NCBI GenBank assembly: GCA_946406115.1
Contig: OX291557.1
Coordinates: forward strand, 1,706,501-1,770,500
Direction: 5' to 3'
DNA from: Apoda limacodes
Lineage: Eukaryota > Arthropoda > Insecta > Lepidoptera > Limacodidae
DNA: 64,000 nt
Shown here: one piece after another, positions 35,049-46,984 of the stretch
How the letters are laid out: every line of letters begins with the position of its first letter
How positions within the stretch are numbered: the first letter of the stretch is position 1
Notes under the pieces: model-generated
Told to the model about the DNA's origin: nothing
Databases searched by the model: none
The model's input: the letters and a program-made list of their open reading frames with translations, nothing else
Made by a program: the position numbers and the translations under genes

Positions 35049-36480
35049 AAAATTAAAGAATCAATCAAAGGCACACGTCTTACGAGTCCTGAATCGGTGG
35101 TGAATGCGTTCCAAGAAACCATTTAAAATTAAAGAGGTCCCTTAGGAAGACTGGTCCAATTGATTTTTAAAATGATTCCAGCGAATGCAAAAATGTATAA
35201 ATTATTAGGGCATATGTATACTTTGAAAAACAATAATTATATTATAAGTGTAATATCTGGTATTATTTATCAGAATTCAGAAACTTCGAGTAGGTAATGT
35301 GTTACCAACTAGTTTATTATAAAGTCGAGCAGCGTAAGCTGAAATGCTAAAATCTACAGCATCATTATTGTAAGTATAGCAATTTGGCGCAAACTGCAGA
35401 ATTTTGGGCTAAATCTTTATACATTAATACATTATGCATCTAAATGACTCTAAATACCTTTGGCAACGTGTCAAGTAGAAAGGAGAGTCGAATGTTGTCC
35501 TAGGTCGTTCGTTCACACGCATCCACCCCGGTGGGTTCACATTAAAAAAATACCTACATTTATTTGATACTAAGGCAATGTTTTTGTTGCTTCAATTTAA
35601 AAACTATATTCTAAATTGGATCAGATTAGAAGATTAGAAGCGATAAATTTTAAAAGCAATGAATTTCTTGAACCTATGTAAATCTGTATTTTTGAAGTCT
35701 ACATAGTATATTAATATTGTGGTAGTTTAGCTTTTTTATTATCTTATAGTTTATTTAACCTTGACCCACTTGCAGTGTAAACGCTTTCTTTTATGAATAT
35801 ATTACAGGAGGTGACCCGCTTAGTTTTAGCACGAAACCGATAAATTTCGCTCGCCGTAGGCTCAGGGTTATACACACGACTGTGTGTAGAGCGTTGCAGA
35901 CGTTAGTTTAGTAAGAAACATTAAAAATCGTGTAAAAACTCATCATAACGGACATACTCGTAACAGACGGAAGAGACATCTATTTTTACAAACATCTTGC
36001 TAGTTATGTTTATCGGTTCTATTTTGTTATGACGTGAATTTGATGAAACGTCTTTAAAGGGCAGACGTGCAGACGTGCAGGGAAATGACGGGAATGTTTT
36101 ATAAAAAGTAGCGACCCGCAGATTTATGTACTTTTGAGGCAAACCCGACCCGAGAGTCGTTCTTTGAGACATTCGAAGGGGAGAGAGAGACTCAAGATGT
36201 GTCTAAGATCGGTACGTTGATTTCTTATTTCGCTTAAACGGCTTATAACTCTGGAAGTATAGGTCAGATAGAGATAGAGATAGACTCCAAAATAACGATA
36301 AAGAACAAGTTGTAGTAAAAAATATTTTCAGTAAATCGTGTTTGGTTTGTTCTTCAATGCTGGTTGTTCGTTTTAATTAATTTCGGTTTGTATGTTTATG
36401 ATTATTGATTGCAAATCGTTTGACTTCCCCATTCCCGTTCGACAGCTGCCAATACCGGCAACTGGGAGTTGCGCGCGCGC
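35049..36480. other. No gene seen
   Basis: Several short ORFs on both strands have no motif. The last 60 bases become GC-rich ahead of the possible promoter at 36481. Confidence 0.4.
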
Positions 36481-36542
36481 TATTTATAACCGAAGTGGAG
36501 CGAGTCAGTGGGCCAACCGCACTCACAGCTAAAACTGTAAGC
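36481..36542 (+). promoter_or_regulatory. Possible core promoter with short non-coding first exon
   Basis: TATTTATAA begins at 36481 and the arthropod initiator TCAGT is at 36505-36509, with its A 26 bases from the TATA start. A donor-like GTAAGC is at 36537-36542, and no ATG lies between initiator and donor. All three elements are short and could coincide by chance. No following exon was found. Confidence 0.35.
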
Positions 36543-36811
36543 AATTATACTGGACAGACTGGTGTACTCGCCGACCCACAAATTAAGCCAAAGCCATAAT
36601 GCCTTTCCTTTCCTTGGTTCTATGGTTAATAATATTAACGTATACATACATTGGTCAGTTTCTGATGGTGTACCTAATCTTTTTAGTCTACCCTTTTTGT
36701 GGCTATTTTAAGCCGTACGTGACAAATATTTCAAAACATGGGACTTCTTATTTCTTTGTTGGATCGAAATGAATAGATTATGATAAAGTGAGATGTTATA
36801 ATTCGTTTATC
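36543..36811. other. No gene seen
   Basis: Possible intron of the unit starting at 36507, if real; no acceptor could be supported. Confidence 0.3.
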
Positions 36812-37277
36812 TTCTTTATAAGTATATATAAAATGCTTTGTCCTGAATGACTGACTGACGGATCAACGCACAGCCTAAACTGCTGATCGTAGAGACGTTA
36901 CGTATACGATTCTTTGTATAACGTAGGCATCCGATAAGAAATGATTTTCCGAAAGAGTCAAGTGCGGGTACTCAAGCACAATAAGGGTAAACCGATTGTA
37001 ATGAAATTTTGGTAAGTTGTTATGCACACGCCGGAAATTTTGGTAGATTGTTATGCACACGCCGGGGAAGGTTTCTCAGAAAGAAAAAAAGGGTCAAGTG
37101 CGAGTCGAACAGGGTCATTTGTGAGTCGGACTCGCGCAATAAGGGTAATCCGATTGTAATGAAATTTTGGTAAGTTGTTATGCACACGCCGGTTTCTGAA
37201 TTAGTACAACCCTATCACAATAGGTTAGTGCGGCAATTGTTTTAAAAAAAAGAAACAATGTTCGCCGGGTCAGCTAG
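36812..37277 (+). mobile_element. Non-autonomous Helitron with internal subrepeats
   Basis: It ends GTTCGCCGGGTCAGCTAG followed by T, as at 11150. Inside, the phrase ATTGTAATGAAATTTTGGTA followed by TTATGCACACGCCGG recurs, with variants of CAAGTGCGAGTCGGACTCG. The start near TCTTCTTTATAAG is uncertain. Confidence 0.75.
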
Positions 37278-37313
37278 TCCTAAAATATAAGTGTTATGGA
37301 TACATGTGCCTTT

Positions 37314-37487
37314 GCTTTTGGTGCGCGTGTCGTATTCAATACCTTTTGGTGCGCGTGTCGTATTCAATCCTTTTGATGAGCGTGTCGTATTCAATACCTT
37401 TTGGTGCGCGTGTCGTATTCAATACCTTTTGGTGCGCGTGTCGTATTCAATACCTTTTGGTGCGCGTGTCGTATTCAATAGCTTTTT
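37314..37487. repeat. 28-bp minisatellite, about 6 copies
   Basis: The unit CGTGTCGTATTCAATACCTT, then TTGGTGCG, repeats; the second copy is one base short and reads GATGAG. It begins 37 bases after the Helitron end. Confidence 0.95.
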
Positions 37488-38419
37488 TGAAAGTCTAGTA
37501 AAAAGCAAAGGTCGACAAGTGTAGGATGCTGTGAAGTTGATTGTGACACCGCCGCCCCCGCCGCCGCCTTGTCTGACTTTGCTTCCGGTTGTCTATCCCT
37601 TAGCGCCCGTCGGGAATACTGGATGCGATATGGCCCGTGGTAGTTTGATAGTGGCAGATTCAAACAAGGAACGGAGTTGGAGCGGCGCCAGCGTTGTTGG
37701 TCGGCGCATCAACTGCTCCCGGTCTCTGACCTCCCGGGGTTCGTGGACTCTTCGCATCCTCGCATATGGTATAACATATTGTCATTGCTATTTTGGGCTC
37801 ATTGTCTATAGTGACGTTACGAGACAAAGGCGATGTAGGATAGAGATGAAATAGATATCTGACATTTATCCGGTAACGATAAAATTTAACTATATCCGAC
37901 CGGATACAGAATAGTAAATCGATATTCGGCAAATACCGCATATTAAATAAATTGCAATCACTTAACAAAATTAGATTTATCTAATTAACATACGACGTAT
38001 TCGAAAACACCGACTGCAAAACCTGTCCCTTAACTAAAAAGTGAAAAGTAAACTTTCGCAGATGAAACTAAACTGAATTCTTCCTTCTCTGAATGTCAAA
38101 TGTCAAAAGTTGCAGTAAAGACAGAAGACTCTTTTATTGTCATCAAAATACGTAATACGTGAAATAAACAGACATACAAAAACTCTGAAAAAAGTTTTAG
38201 ATACTTTCCCAAATTATTAAAAAAATTATACCTGTAGCTGACCCGGTTGACGTTGTTTTGTTATTTCATAGTCCCTCGCCTCATCCTGTGTGTGTGTATG
38301 TATATATGTATAATATGCAATACATTTAGGGCCATCCCATTATACTTTTTATCCCGAAATTCCCGCGGGAATAACTATAACCGAGCTTAAACGAACTATA
38401 GCTATAGCTACAGCTTGAT
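37488..38419. other. No gene seen
   Basis: A GC-rich patch (37545-37760) with a CCGCCG run carries overlapping ORFs on both strands without motifs. It may be a promoter-type region. Confidence 0.35.
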
Positions 38420-38506
38420 ATAGCAAACTATATATCAGTTAAATATTGATATATAGAGTCGCCGATAACCGAATTTAGGGCGGGCGGAGCCGCTGGCAAA
38501 GTCTAG
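38420..38506 (+). repeat. Helitron 3'-end fragment
   Basis: The text CGCCGATAACCGAATTTAGG, then GCGGGCGGAGCCGCTGGCAA and GTCTAG before T, is the 3' end of the same family as 34295-34831. The 5' part is not recognisable. Confidence 0.65.
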
Positions 38507-38654
38507 TAAAATATATATTTAGAGGAATAATTGTTGTTGTATTTAGTATTATTTCATAGTTTACTCTGAGTCTTTGTTTATGTATGTTATAGCAATACTA
38601 ATTAGCGTATCTTAAAATATGTTACAAAGTTTTTTATATCAGATCTTTTGAAAC
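38507..38654. other. Short AT-rich spacer
   Basis: Nothing recognised. Confidence 0.4.
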
Positions 38655-39472
38655 GCAACCAAGTACAAGAGTATAACCACAACCAAGTAAGAGTATAACC
38701 ACAACCACGTACGAGTATAACCACAACCAAGTACGGGTATTACCACAACCAAGTAAGAGTATAACCACAACCAAGTACGAGTATAACCACAACCACGTAC
38801 GAGTATAACCACAACCAAGTACGAGTATAACCACAACCACGTACTAGTATAACCACAACCAAGTACGACTATAAACGCTACCAAGTAATAGTATAACCCC
38901 AACCAAGTAAGAGTATAAACACAACCAAGTACGAGTATAACCACAACCAAGTAAGAGTATAACCACAACCAAGTAAGAGTATAACCACAACCAAGTAAGA
39001 GTATAAACGCAACCAAGTAAGAGTATAACCACAACCACGTACGAGTATAACCACAACCAAGTACGACTATAAGCGCTACCAAGTAATAGTATAACCACAA
39101 CCAAGTAAGAGTATAAACACAACCAAGTACGAGTATAACCACAACCAAGTAAGAGTATAACCACAACCACGTACGAGTATAACAACAACCAAGTACGAGT
39201 ATCACCACAACCAAGTAAGAGTATAACCACAACCAAGAAAGAGTATAACCAAACCAAGTAAGAATATAACCACAACCAAGTACGAGTATAACCACAACCA
39301 CGTACGAGTATAACCACAACCAAGTACGAGTATACCACAACCACGTACGAGTATAACCACAACCAAGTACGAGTATAACCACAACCACGTACGAGTATAA
39401 CCACAACCAAGTAAAAGTATAACCATAACTAAGTACTAGTATAAACGCAACCAAGTACGAGTATAACTACAA
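38655..39472. repeat. 22-bp minisatellite, about 37 copies
   Basis: The unit ACCACAACCAAGTACGAGTA, then TA, varies mainly at two places (CAAGTA or CACGTA; ACGAG or AAGAG). Since 22 codons equal three units, all three minus-strand frames stay open for long spans, giving ORFs of up to 271 codons with a 22-residue period. These are artefacts. A long stretch near 38870-38970 recurs at about 39050-39150, so blocks of units were duplicated together. Confidence 0.97.
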
Positions 39473-40198
39473 CCCAACCCTTGCGTGCGGCTGAACGTTA
39501 TTTTTAGCGTTCGTTGCGGCTCCAGGAGCCTCAGACAAGTTGCAATCGATCAAATCGTGCAGAATCGATATAGAGAGAGCGTTTTTGAAACAATCGTGGT
39601 AGACTTATTCCTAATATTTTGAAAACGCTGTTCTGTGGGCGTCGGCTGGCAAAATCTACATTACCTGTGCCAATTATCGAAAATCGCTTATGTTTTGGTT
39701 TTTTGTTTGTACTATGTAATGTTGTGTTTCTTTTTTATTTAAGTCTAATATGCTATTATTTTGTTTATATTCATTCAACGGGTTTAAAATTAAGAATATA
39801 GGTATGTAGGTATTTATTGTATTAAATATAGAAATGTTTTTTTTTATGTTTTTAGTAGTTACATGCCTAGTTAAGCTTAAATATATATTGTTGTGAAGAT
39901 ATCATGTACGTAAAAACATTCTGGTAACGAAAATCTGGCTTTACATTTACTTCGAATCTGTTAAATTTAGAAATTAGACTTATACTTCAAACACAGATTT
40001 TAAATAATAAATATTGCTTGTGATGTGAAAATAATACAATAAATAAAGATTCAACATACCATATAAGCATCTTTATTTAGGTAGCTATATATCTTCATAT
40101 CAGAAACAAATGGGTACATATTATAGAAATATTGAATACTAACATCGTATTTAAATATCTAATGTACAAAAGCTTTCAAATATAATAAGTATCTAGAA
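39473..40198. other. No gene seen
   Basis: A moderately GC-rich start (39476-39560) leads into AT-rich DNA. An ORF at 39619-39801 is hydrophobic by composition only. Confidence 0.35.
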
Positions 40199-40415
40199 TA
40201 GATTTTAAGCTGCCACTTGCAATCGCAAATAGATTTTAAGCTGCCACTTGCAATCGCAAATAGATTTTAAGCTGCCACTTGCAATCGCAAATAGATTTTA
40301 AGCTGCCACTTGCAATCGCAAATAGATTTTAAGCTGCCACTTGCAATCGCAAATAGATTTTAAGCTGCCACTTGCAATCGCAAATAGATTTTAAGCTGCC
40401 ACTTGCAATCGCAAA
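40199..40415. repeat. 31-bp minisatellite, 7 copies
   Basis: The unit TAGATTTTAAGCTGCCACTT, then GCAATCGCAAA, repeats seven times without change that I can see. Confidence 0.97.
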
Positions 40416-42324
40416 CCTTATCCGCAGGAGATATGAGCGCCGATGGACAATTTCGTGCGGGGCGGCGGCGTGGTCTGAAAATTACCACGGCGGCGGATCG
40501 ATTTCTTGAAAAAAGAACTTAGTACCAGATAAATCATTACATCCTTCCCGACTGACTCATCCCCGCCCAACCCAAACCATTTGTCTCCTAAGGGGGTGAA
40601 ATAGGGGTTGGAATTTGTATGAAAATATGAAGTTCAATCTATGAAAATTAGCTAAAGTATAATGTTAGTTTACTAACTTAAAATGGGGGAAGCTAAATCA
40701 ATGCTTGAAAATTTTAATTACAAAAATTCACTTAACTAGGAACTTGCGATGTTTCGTTTCGTACCTAGCTCTTAATGAACCCTGTTTATACCCCATAAGG
40801 AACTTACATTGAACCTGCGAGCCACTTATTTAACTTGTTTGATACATATAAGTTTTGGACACAGCAAGGCGGGAGTGAAGTTTTGCCCGACGACACCAGC
40901 TAAATAAATTATAGCTAGCAGACAGCCGCAAATATTAAACTTTCATTAGTTGTGCCTAAAAATAAGTTTGCAATGATCAGACGGTATATCATGCACTGGA
41001 CGGACGGCGGACGGTACACGCACATTTAAAAACAAAAACTATTACAATATAATTTGGTGGTTTGCCAAATCACGATTTATTATTTGACGCAAACCGTCCG
41101 TCTGCCGCTGCCGATTCCGCCGCTACCAGCTACCAGCTACCAGCTACCAGCTACCGCTTTCCTCGCTCACATTCATACAAACACTATTTATGCAAACGAT
41201 TATTCATATTAATTTTATGTTTATAGAGTATGTGATTTGTTATTTGGCTGCAAGAGATATTATAGGGGCTATACAACGATTCTTATGGCGCCCCCTAGCT
41301 GCTGTCCAAACTCATGTGACAAAAGAAAAGAATAAAACAAGGGAAAGAATCAATGAACAACCATTTATAAAAAAAAACTGATAGAATTTTGGGCCTTCTG
41401 TCAGTTTGAGTTCAGTTGTTATTAGCAAACTCTCTTATTAAAATTTGGTTTCCAAAATTTCATTTTCAACTAAATACAGACAAACAGACAGAAAATAAAC
41501 TTTCGCAGTTATAATTTTTATAAGATTGACAAAGTTGCTAAGTTTGTCCATAAGATTGCCGATCACATATAGGTTTTTATCAGGTAAAGCTTTAAAAACT
41601 TCTTTCCTGAACAGCAATTTAACCCTCGGTTCAATTGACCAAGACTATTTATTTTAAAATTATAAAAAATATATAATTGAGACATGGTTCAGTTTGCATA
41701 ACTTTTAAATTATAGTAAAAATTCCGTATTTGGGTCACGGAAATTCATTTGTATACCAACTCTCAACTTAACCAGTCCCGTAGATTTGGATAAAATTGGC
41801 TGTGACAGACGGAAAGACACACGAGTGATCCTATGAGGTTATCGGTTTTTAATATAATCCTGGTACGAAAAGCGCAAGTCCCTCGCCCAATGTAAGGGTA
41901 CGCCGGTGCCACAAAAGTGAAGCCATATGGCGATAGTAAAAATATAATCCTATAATCTGTAAGAATTTTCTATTAATGAACAGAAGCTAAATCAATAATA
42001 CTAAGGTACCCCCAACAAAGTGATCGATTGCATTTGCAAAGTACAAGATAGAAGTTATAGCAGCCATATGCCTCTAGACACAGATATCTAGGATTCTTCT
42101 TTGGACCTGAACTTTTTTAAAATTTAATGATCTTTTTTCTCTTAAAAAATGGCAGAAAATGAGTACTTATTATATATTGTATTATGTATATAAACATATA
42201 ATAATATACGTTAATTCGTAAATCGTGTACTACACAAATAGAGTGGACTATGTAGAATGTATTAAGACTCTTTAAGGTGACACAGCCGCATCCTAGCCGC
42301 TACCCAGAATGCAATAAGTTACAG
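40416..42324. other. No gene seen; one short heptamer repeat
   Basis: A run of ACCAGCT heptamers lies at 41113-41154. The remainder shows no ORF with motifs; the one at 41190-41381 looks spurious. Confidence 0.4.
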
Positions 42325-42520
42325 CGTATGTCCCCACACCCTAGGCGTTCGCCCAACCGCGCCCTACCCTAATGCCGCTACTGCGTATGTCCCCACACCC
42401 TAGGTGCTCGCCCAACCGCGCCCTACCCTAATGCTGCTACTGCGTATGTCCCCACACCCTAGGCGCTCGCCCAACCGCGCCCTACCTTAATGCCACTACT
42501 GCGTATGTCCCCACACCCAC
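42325..42520. repeat. 59-bp minisatellite, about 3.3 copies
   Basis: The unit GCGTATGTCCCCACACCCTA, then GGCGTTCGCCCAACCGCGCC and CTACCCTAATGCCGCTACT, repeats with few changes. It is GC-rich compared with its surroundings. Confidence 0.95.
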
Positions 42521-42677
42521 TAGACCTCGATGTCTATACGTCTGTCTATCCGTCCCTCACACACATCGGATGCTATTTGACTGCTGCGAATGGTCATTAT
42601 TTTTTACTAAACTCTATTTCTTTTTTTTTCAGGTAAGTTCTTGAATTCCTTTGATGCGCTTCATTTTGTCTGTGTGA
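42521..42677. other. Short spacer between minisatellites
   Basis: Nothing recognised. Confidence 0.4.
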
Positions 42678-42771
42678 GTATAAGTGCAACGTGAACGTGA
42701 CGAACAAAGTATAAGTGCAACGTGAACGTGACGAACAAAGTATAAGTGCAACGTGAACGTGACGAACAAAG
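42678..42771. repeat. 31-bp minisatellite, 3 copies
   Basis: The unit GTATAAGTGCAACGTGAACG, then TGACGAACAAA, repeats three times and explains the repeating minus-strand ORFs here. Confidence 0.95.
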
Positions 42772-43379
42772 GTAAACAAGATGAATCATAAAACAATAAG
42801 ACAACGATATTTTCCCGATTTCCCAAAACAATTTATATTATACTCTAGATTAAATAAAGCGCTTATCATTACTAATAACAAAAACTAATATATCGTTTCG
42901 TTAAAAATAGCATAAATATTTGTTATTAACTATTTTTAGTTAAAAAAATTACTAGAATAGAACCTTGAGGAGGATTTTGTGACTTTTTTCAAGCATCAAA
43001 TTATTACTAGTATCCTTATTTTTCCTTATGAGTAGAAAAAATGTAAGAAAAGTTCCTAATGTTTAGTTAATGAAGCTGTCAGCGAATTTGACGTTAAAAT
43101 TGTACCTAATACAACACTTAGCATCGTACGGCTACACCTTCAAGTTAAGTACCTAATGTAACAGTTTATTTAACCAACAGTTATTATGTTCGCGTGTTCG
43201 CGTTCGTATTTGTGTTAGTTTAGTTAGTAGGTGAGTGATAACTAGCGCTTCGAATCGCAACACGAACGTTGGAACGTTGGCCGCCAACAATCGTATTAAA
43301 CATGCAAATATTTGAACCAGGTATTTTGATTGATTAAATGTAAACATACTTAATCGGCAATAAACTGTTCAAAAAAAAA
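42772..43379. other. No gene seen
   Basis: AT-rich DNA with no recognised element. Confidence 0.4.
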
Positions 43380-43690
43380 ATTAATTTCGTGCGTTGGACA
43401 GGAATAAAACGAATCCAAGTGTTCGATTGGGGAGGAAAGTTGCCGATGGTACCGTTTTCGCTTTCTTGAGTGCACGTAAACCGGTGGAGACCTACTGTTT
43501 TGAATGAGTTTTATGGGGTATAGTGATGAATCCGTGTCTCATCAACTGTCACCTAACGCTTCAGAAAATTTCGCGTTTGACCAAGGTCCAATTTGTCTCC
43601 GAAGCTGAAACTCGACTTTTGATCAACAATTACAGCAGCGGTGCCCAGCTCGCCAATAGCTTTTTCATGTCCATTTTTTGGTTAAGGATG
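43380..43690 (-). pseudogene. Mariner transposase relic
   Basis: On the minus strand, about 43560-43500 reads VTVDETRIHHYTP, the first catalytic Asp motif of mariner transposases (usually DETWIHHY). After frame changes come short blocks such as KKAKTVPSA and FPPQSNTWI-like text. The upstream block LLASWAPLL is weak. Only the middle third of a mariner gene can be traced. Confidence 0.55.
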
Positions 43691-44559
43691 CAGTGTACCT
43701 ACACATTCTATCGAGATGATAACAATGTGAAATATCTCTCTTACTTAAACTCGTCGATCTTCTAACACAATATCGCGGATTTTGTTAACCAACCGCTCTT
43801 CATCAAGGATGGAAGTTCAGCCATGCTTCGGTTATCGAAGGTGTTAGTTACTTATTTACTGGATGAAACTTTTCGTTGATTTGCTCACACCAATTCCCAT
43901 TTCGTCCAAAAACAAGCAACGACCAAAATCACTGACCGATATTGTTATTTTTCCATTTTTACAGCAATCACGAAATGTTTCTTTAGTATATGTGGACTGT
44001 AATCCTGTAAACACCATAACAGTATACACACACAGTACATAACATTGTCTCGATGCACAGCGTCAGTCACACGAGAGGCGTAGGCCGAAAGTGAACGTGG
44101 CGTATTACTGAAGTTTCCTAGTGTTGGTCGAGCCATTGTAGTGCATCATCCGCGAGGCGACGAGGTGAAAAAAGTATTAAAAATTATTTATAGTCTATTT
44201 ATCTTTTCCTCTTAAGAAAAAATGAAAGTAAGAATAAATTGTCAAGTGGAGAAGAGTGGCAAAAAATAACTCCATAGGTTTTTATATTAGGTACTTAATT
44301 CTAACCCGCCATAGCATCACAATATAAACAATCTCGTTTGATGTAATTACGTTCGTAGTTCTGGGGCCCTGCGTCGCTGTGGTTGGTGTGCTTGTTGTGC
44401 TATCGACATTAGACGCTATTGTTCTTATCAAGCACAACACAACACTTGGGTTATGAAAATGGTTAAAATGTTTTAAAATAAAATTATAAAATACAAATAC
44501 ATTATGATCGAGTATATCTCAGAGTCACAACTTTTAACAAGGGCTTTACTTAAAATGGC
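43691..44559. other. No gene seen
   Basis: A minus-strand ORF at 43945-44136 (MARPTLGNFSNTPRSLSAYA) has no motif that I can assign. Confidence 0.35.
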
Positions 44560-45090
44560 ACATACCTATTAGAGAAAAAGGATCTATTTAGATATACAGC
44601 CACTAAGTGCTGGAACAACGTTCCCCCACCCATTCGCAATTTAAATATTTTTAAAACATTCAAATCAAAAGTAAAAAGTTACTATCTGCAACTGCAAAAA
44701 ACCGAATTTCGTTTGCAGTGGCCGAATCTAGCTGCTCGGGCTAAGTATTAGTCAGTGTATGAATATAGCTATATCTTGTTATTTTTTAACTTTTTATTTA
44801 TTTTCTACGTTCATCATGTATATGATATGATATATGTATACTTTTTGTGTATTTTTAATTACAATACACGCGACGGATCGTCTGGCGGACGCACCTTCTT
44901 GTGGGCATATCTGCAAATCAGCGCTTCAACAACAAACCGTGTTGCAGCATTGCTGAGTCGATTTCCACTTTTTGGGATCATAATACTCACCAATTTTATT
45001 TTATTTTGTTTTGTTTTCTAGAAATGTTTTTGTTATGTAGAAATGCTTTATTTATTTTTTTGCTTTTAATCAAGAGATCACAAAATACAT
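44560..45090 (+). mobile_element. LINE 3' end (ORF2 C-terminus and tail)
   Basis: The frame at about 44600-44750 reads KCWNNVPPPIRNLNIFKTFK, then SKVKSYYLQLQKTEF, a typical LINE ORF2 C-terminus. A 3' untranslated part follows, with GACGGATCGTCTGGCGGACG and ACCTTCTTGTGGGCATATCT. The rest of the element is missing. Confidence 0.7.
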
Positions 45091-45804
45091 AAAAAAGAAA
45101 ATACCTAGGTATTGCAGCGTTTGGGGGCGTAAAGATGCTGCTTCTACCTATTTCTTATTAGGTATCGGGATCTCTGCTAATAAAAAGACGACATCGGGAG
45201 TTCTTTTATGTATTCAGATGTTCTTTTCAATCGCCACAAGAGTATACATCTTTTAGACTCGTCTACTACCTAGGAGAATTATTATACAATTTTAAACTTA
45301 TCTGCAGTACGTCTTCTTTCATTAGGCCATCCTTCAATAGGCCTCGGATCGTCGTGTCGGTACATTGGATAATATCTACATTAGGACATTGAATCGCAAT
45401 GGTGGCGATGCTTAGAATATTTAGGATACTGGAGTATCTTACCCTAAGTCTACTGGCAATGTTAGGCCATTCTACAAATTCTAGGGCTCCCTGATAGAGA
45501 CAGGAATCGACCCTCCAAATTTATATAGACTTGTCCGATCTATATTTTTCACTGGAATGTCAATTAATATCAAAATAATGACAAACTCGAAATTCCGATT
45601 GTTTTTATTTAAAAACGCACTGACACCATCTATTATATTTTCATAAAACCACTACGAAGTATTTGCTGCGTGAAAAACGTTCGCTAGCATATTTGCTTCC
45701 TTTACACTTAACAAGAGGTCGTAACCTCTACAGTATATACGTAATTCCAAGAAGAAAACAATAAATCATAACGGGTATAAAAAATATACCTGTGGCCTGA
45801 CAAA
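45091..45804. other. No gene seen
   Basis: Nothing recognised apart from generic AT-rich DNA. Confidence 0.4.
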
Positions 45805-46236
45805 AGATGCTTCTTATCCTACCAAAGGATGGTTCTTATCCTACCAAAGGATCGTTCTTATCCTACCAAAGGATGGTTCTTATCCTACCAAAGGATGCTT
45901 CTTATCCTACCAAAGGATGCTTCTTATCCTACCAAAGGATGGTTCTTATCCTACCAAAGGATCGTTCTTATCCTACCAAAGGATGCTTCTTATCCTACCA
46001 AAGGATCGTTCTTATCCTACCAAAGGATGCTTCTTATCCTACCAAAGGATGCTTCTTATCCTACCAAAGGATGCTTTTTATCCTACCAAAGGATGCTTTT
46101 TATCCTACCAAAGGATGCTTCTTATCCTACTAAAGGATGGTTCTTATCCTACCAAAGGATGCTTCTTATCCTACCAAAGGATGCTTTTTATCCTACCAAA
46201 GGATGCTTCTTATCCTACCAAAGGATGGTTCTTATC
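45805..46236. repeat. 22-bp minisatellite, about 20 copies
   Basis: The unit GGATGCTTCTTATCCTACCA, then AA, exists as GCTTC, GGTTC, CGTTC and GCTTT variants arranged without strict order. The GGAT...ATCC words make each unit partly self-complementary. All three plus-strand frames stay open (LILPKDASYPTKGCFLSYQR pattern), giving ORFs of 108-142 codons that are artefacts. Confidence 0.97.
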
Positions 46237-46984
46237 TATATTAACTACTCTATATAAACAAATGGATTTTCTTACTTTATTTTTATTTTAATTCGTAATT
46301 TAATTATAAAAACAGCTATGTATTATTTTTTATGAAAAATTTTTTTTATCTATTTTTTATATAACTTTTAATATTTTTATGTCCTAAAATTTGCCTTTTT
46401 ATCTCGCTCTTTTTCTTTTATAATTGGTATTACTTTTAAACTATTATATATACGACAATTATACTTCAAGTCGTTTTTATTCACTATAAATTAATGAACA
46501 ATTTAAACTTTTAACTTCAGCTCTAGCTCTATTATTTATGTTAATTATTGACAATTGTTTATAAAAAATAAACCGAAAATTTTTTTTTCTTGTTTTTCTA
46601 TTCCAAAATCATATGAGTTCCAGTAGTTCCGTAACAAAACGAAAAAGAAAGAGGGCAGATAGATATGTTTGCCCATAGACCTTGTACAAACTCGCACGTA
46701 CTTACGCTAATCATCCCTCAATCATGGTGCTTGCAACAGCACCGAAATATCGGAAGCTTATTTCCTCGGCTAATCACGGTAAGAACTTGTAGTAAAGTTA
46801 TACTTGTAATTACATTTGGTTATGTGTAATCTTAATAATACTATTTGATTTCTTAGCTTAAAAATATGGCTGATCATTTATTACAACAGCGGGGTCGCAA
46901 CACGGCCCCCATATAGGGAGGAGAAGCCATAAGCAGGCGTTCCCCCCTGTAGAAGTACACGCCCAGATGGTCATGTGCGATTAG
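46237..46984. other. AT-rich, no gene seen
   Basis: The last ~100 bases may still belong to the eroded 3' end of the Penelope-like relic. Confidence 0.4.

Noticed and set aside
38639..39454. 271-codon minus-strand ORF with hydrophobic 22-residue repeats
   Set aside because: It is produced wholly by the 22-bp minisatellite; the other two frames are equally open.
45807..46291. Three overlapping plus-strand ORFs with LILPKDASYPTKG repeats
   Set aside because: All three frames of a 22-bp tandem repeat are open; this is not coding evidence.
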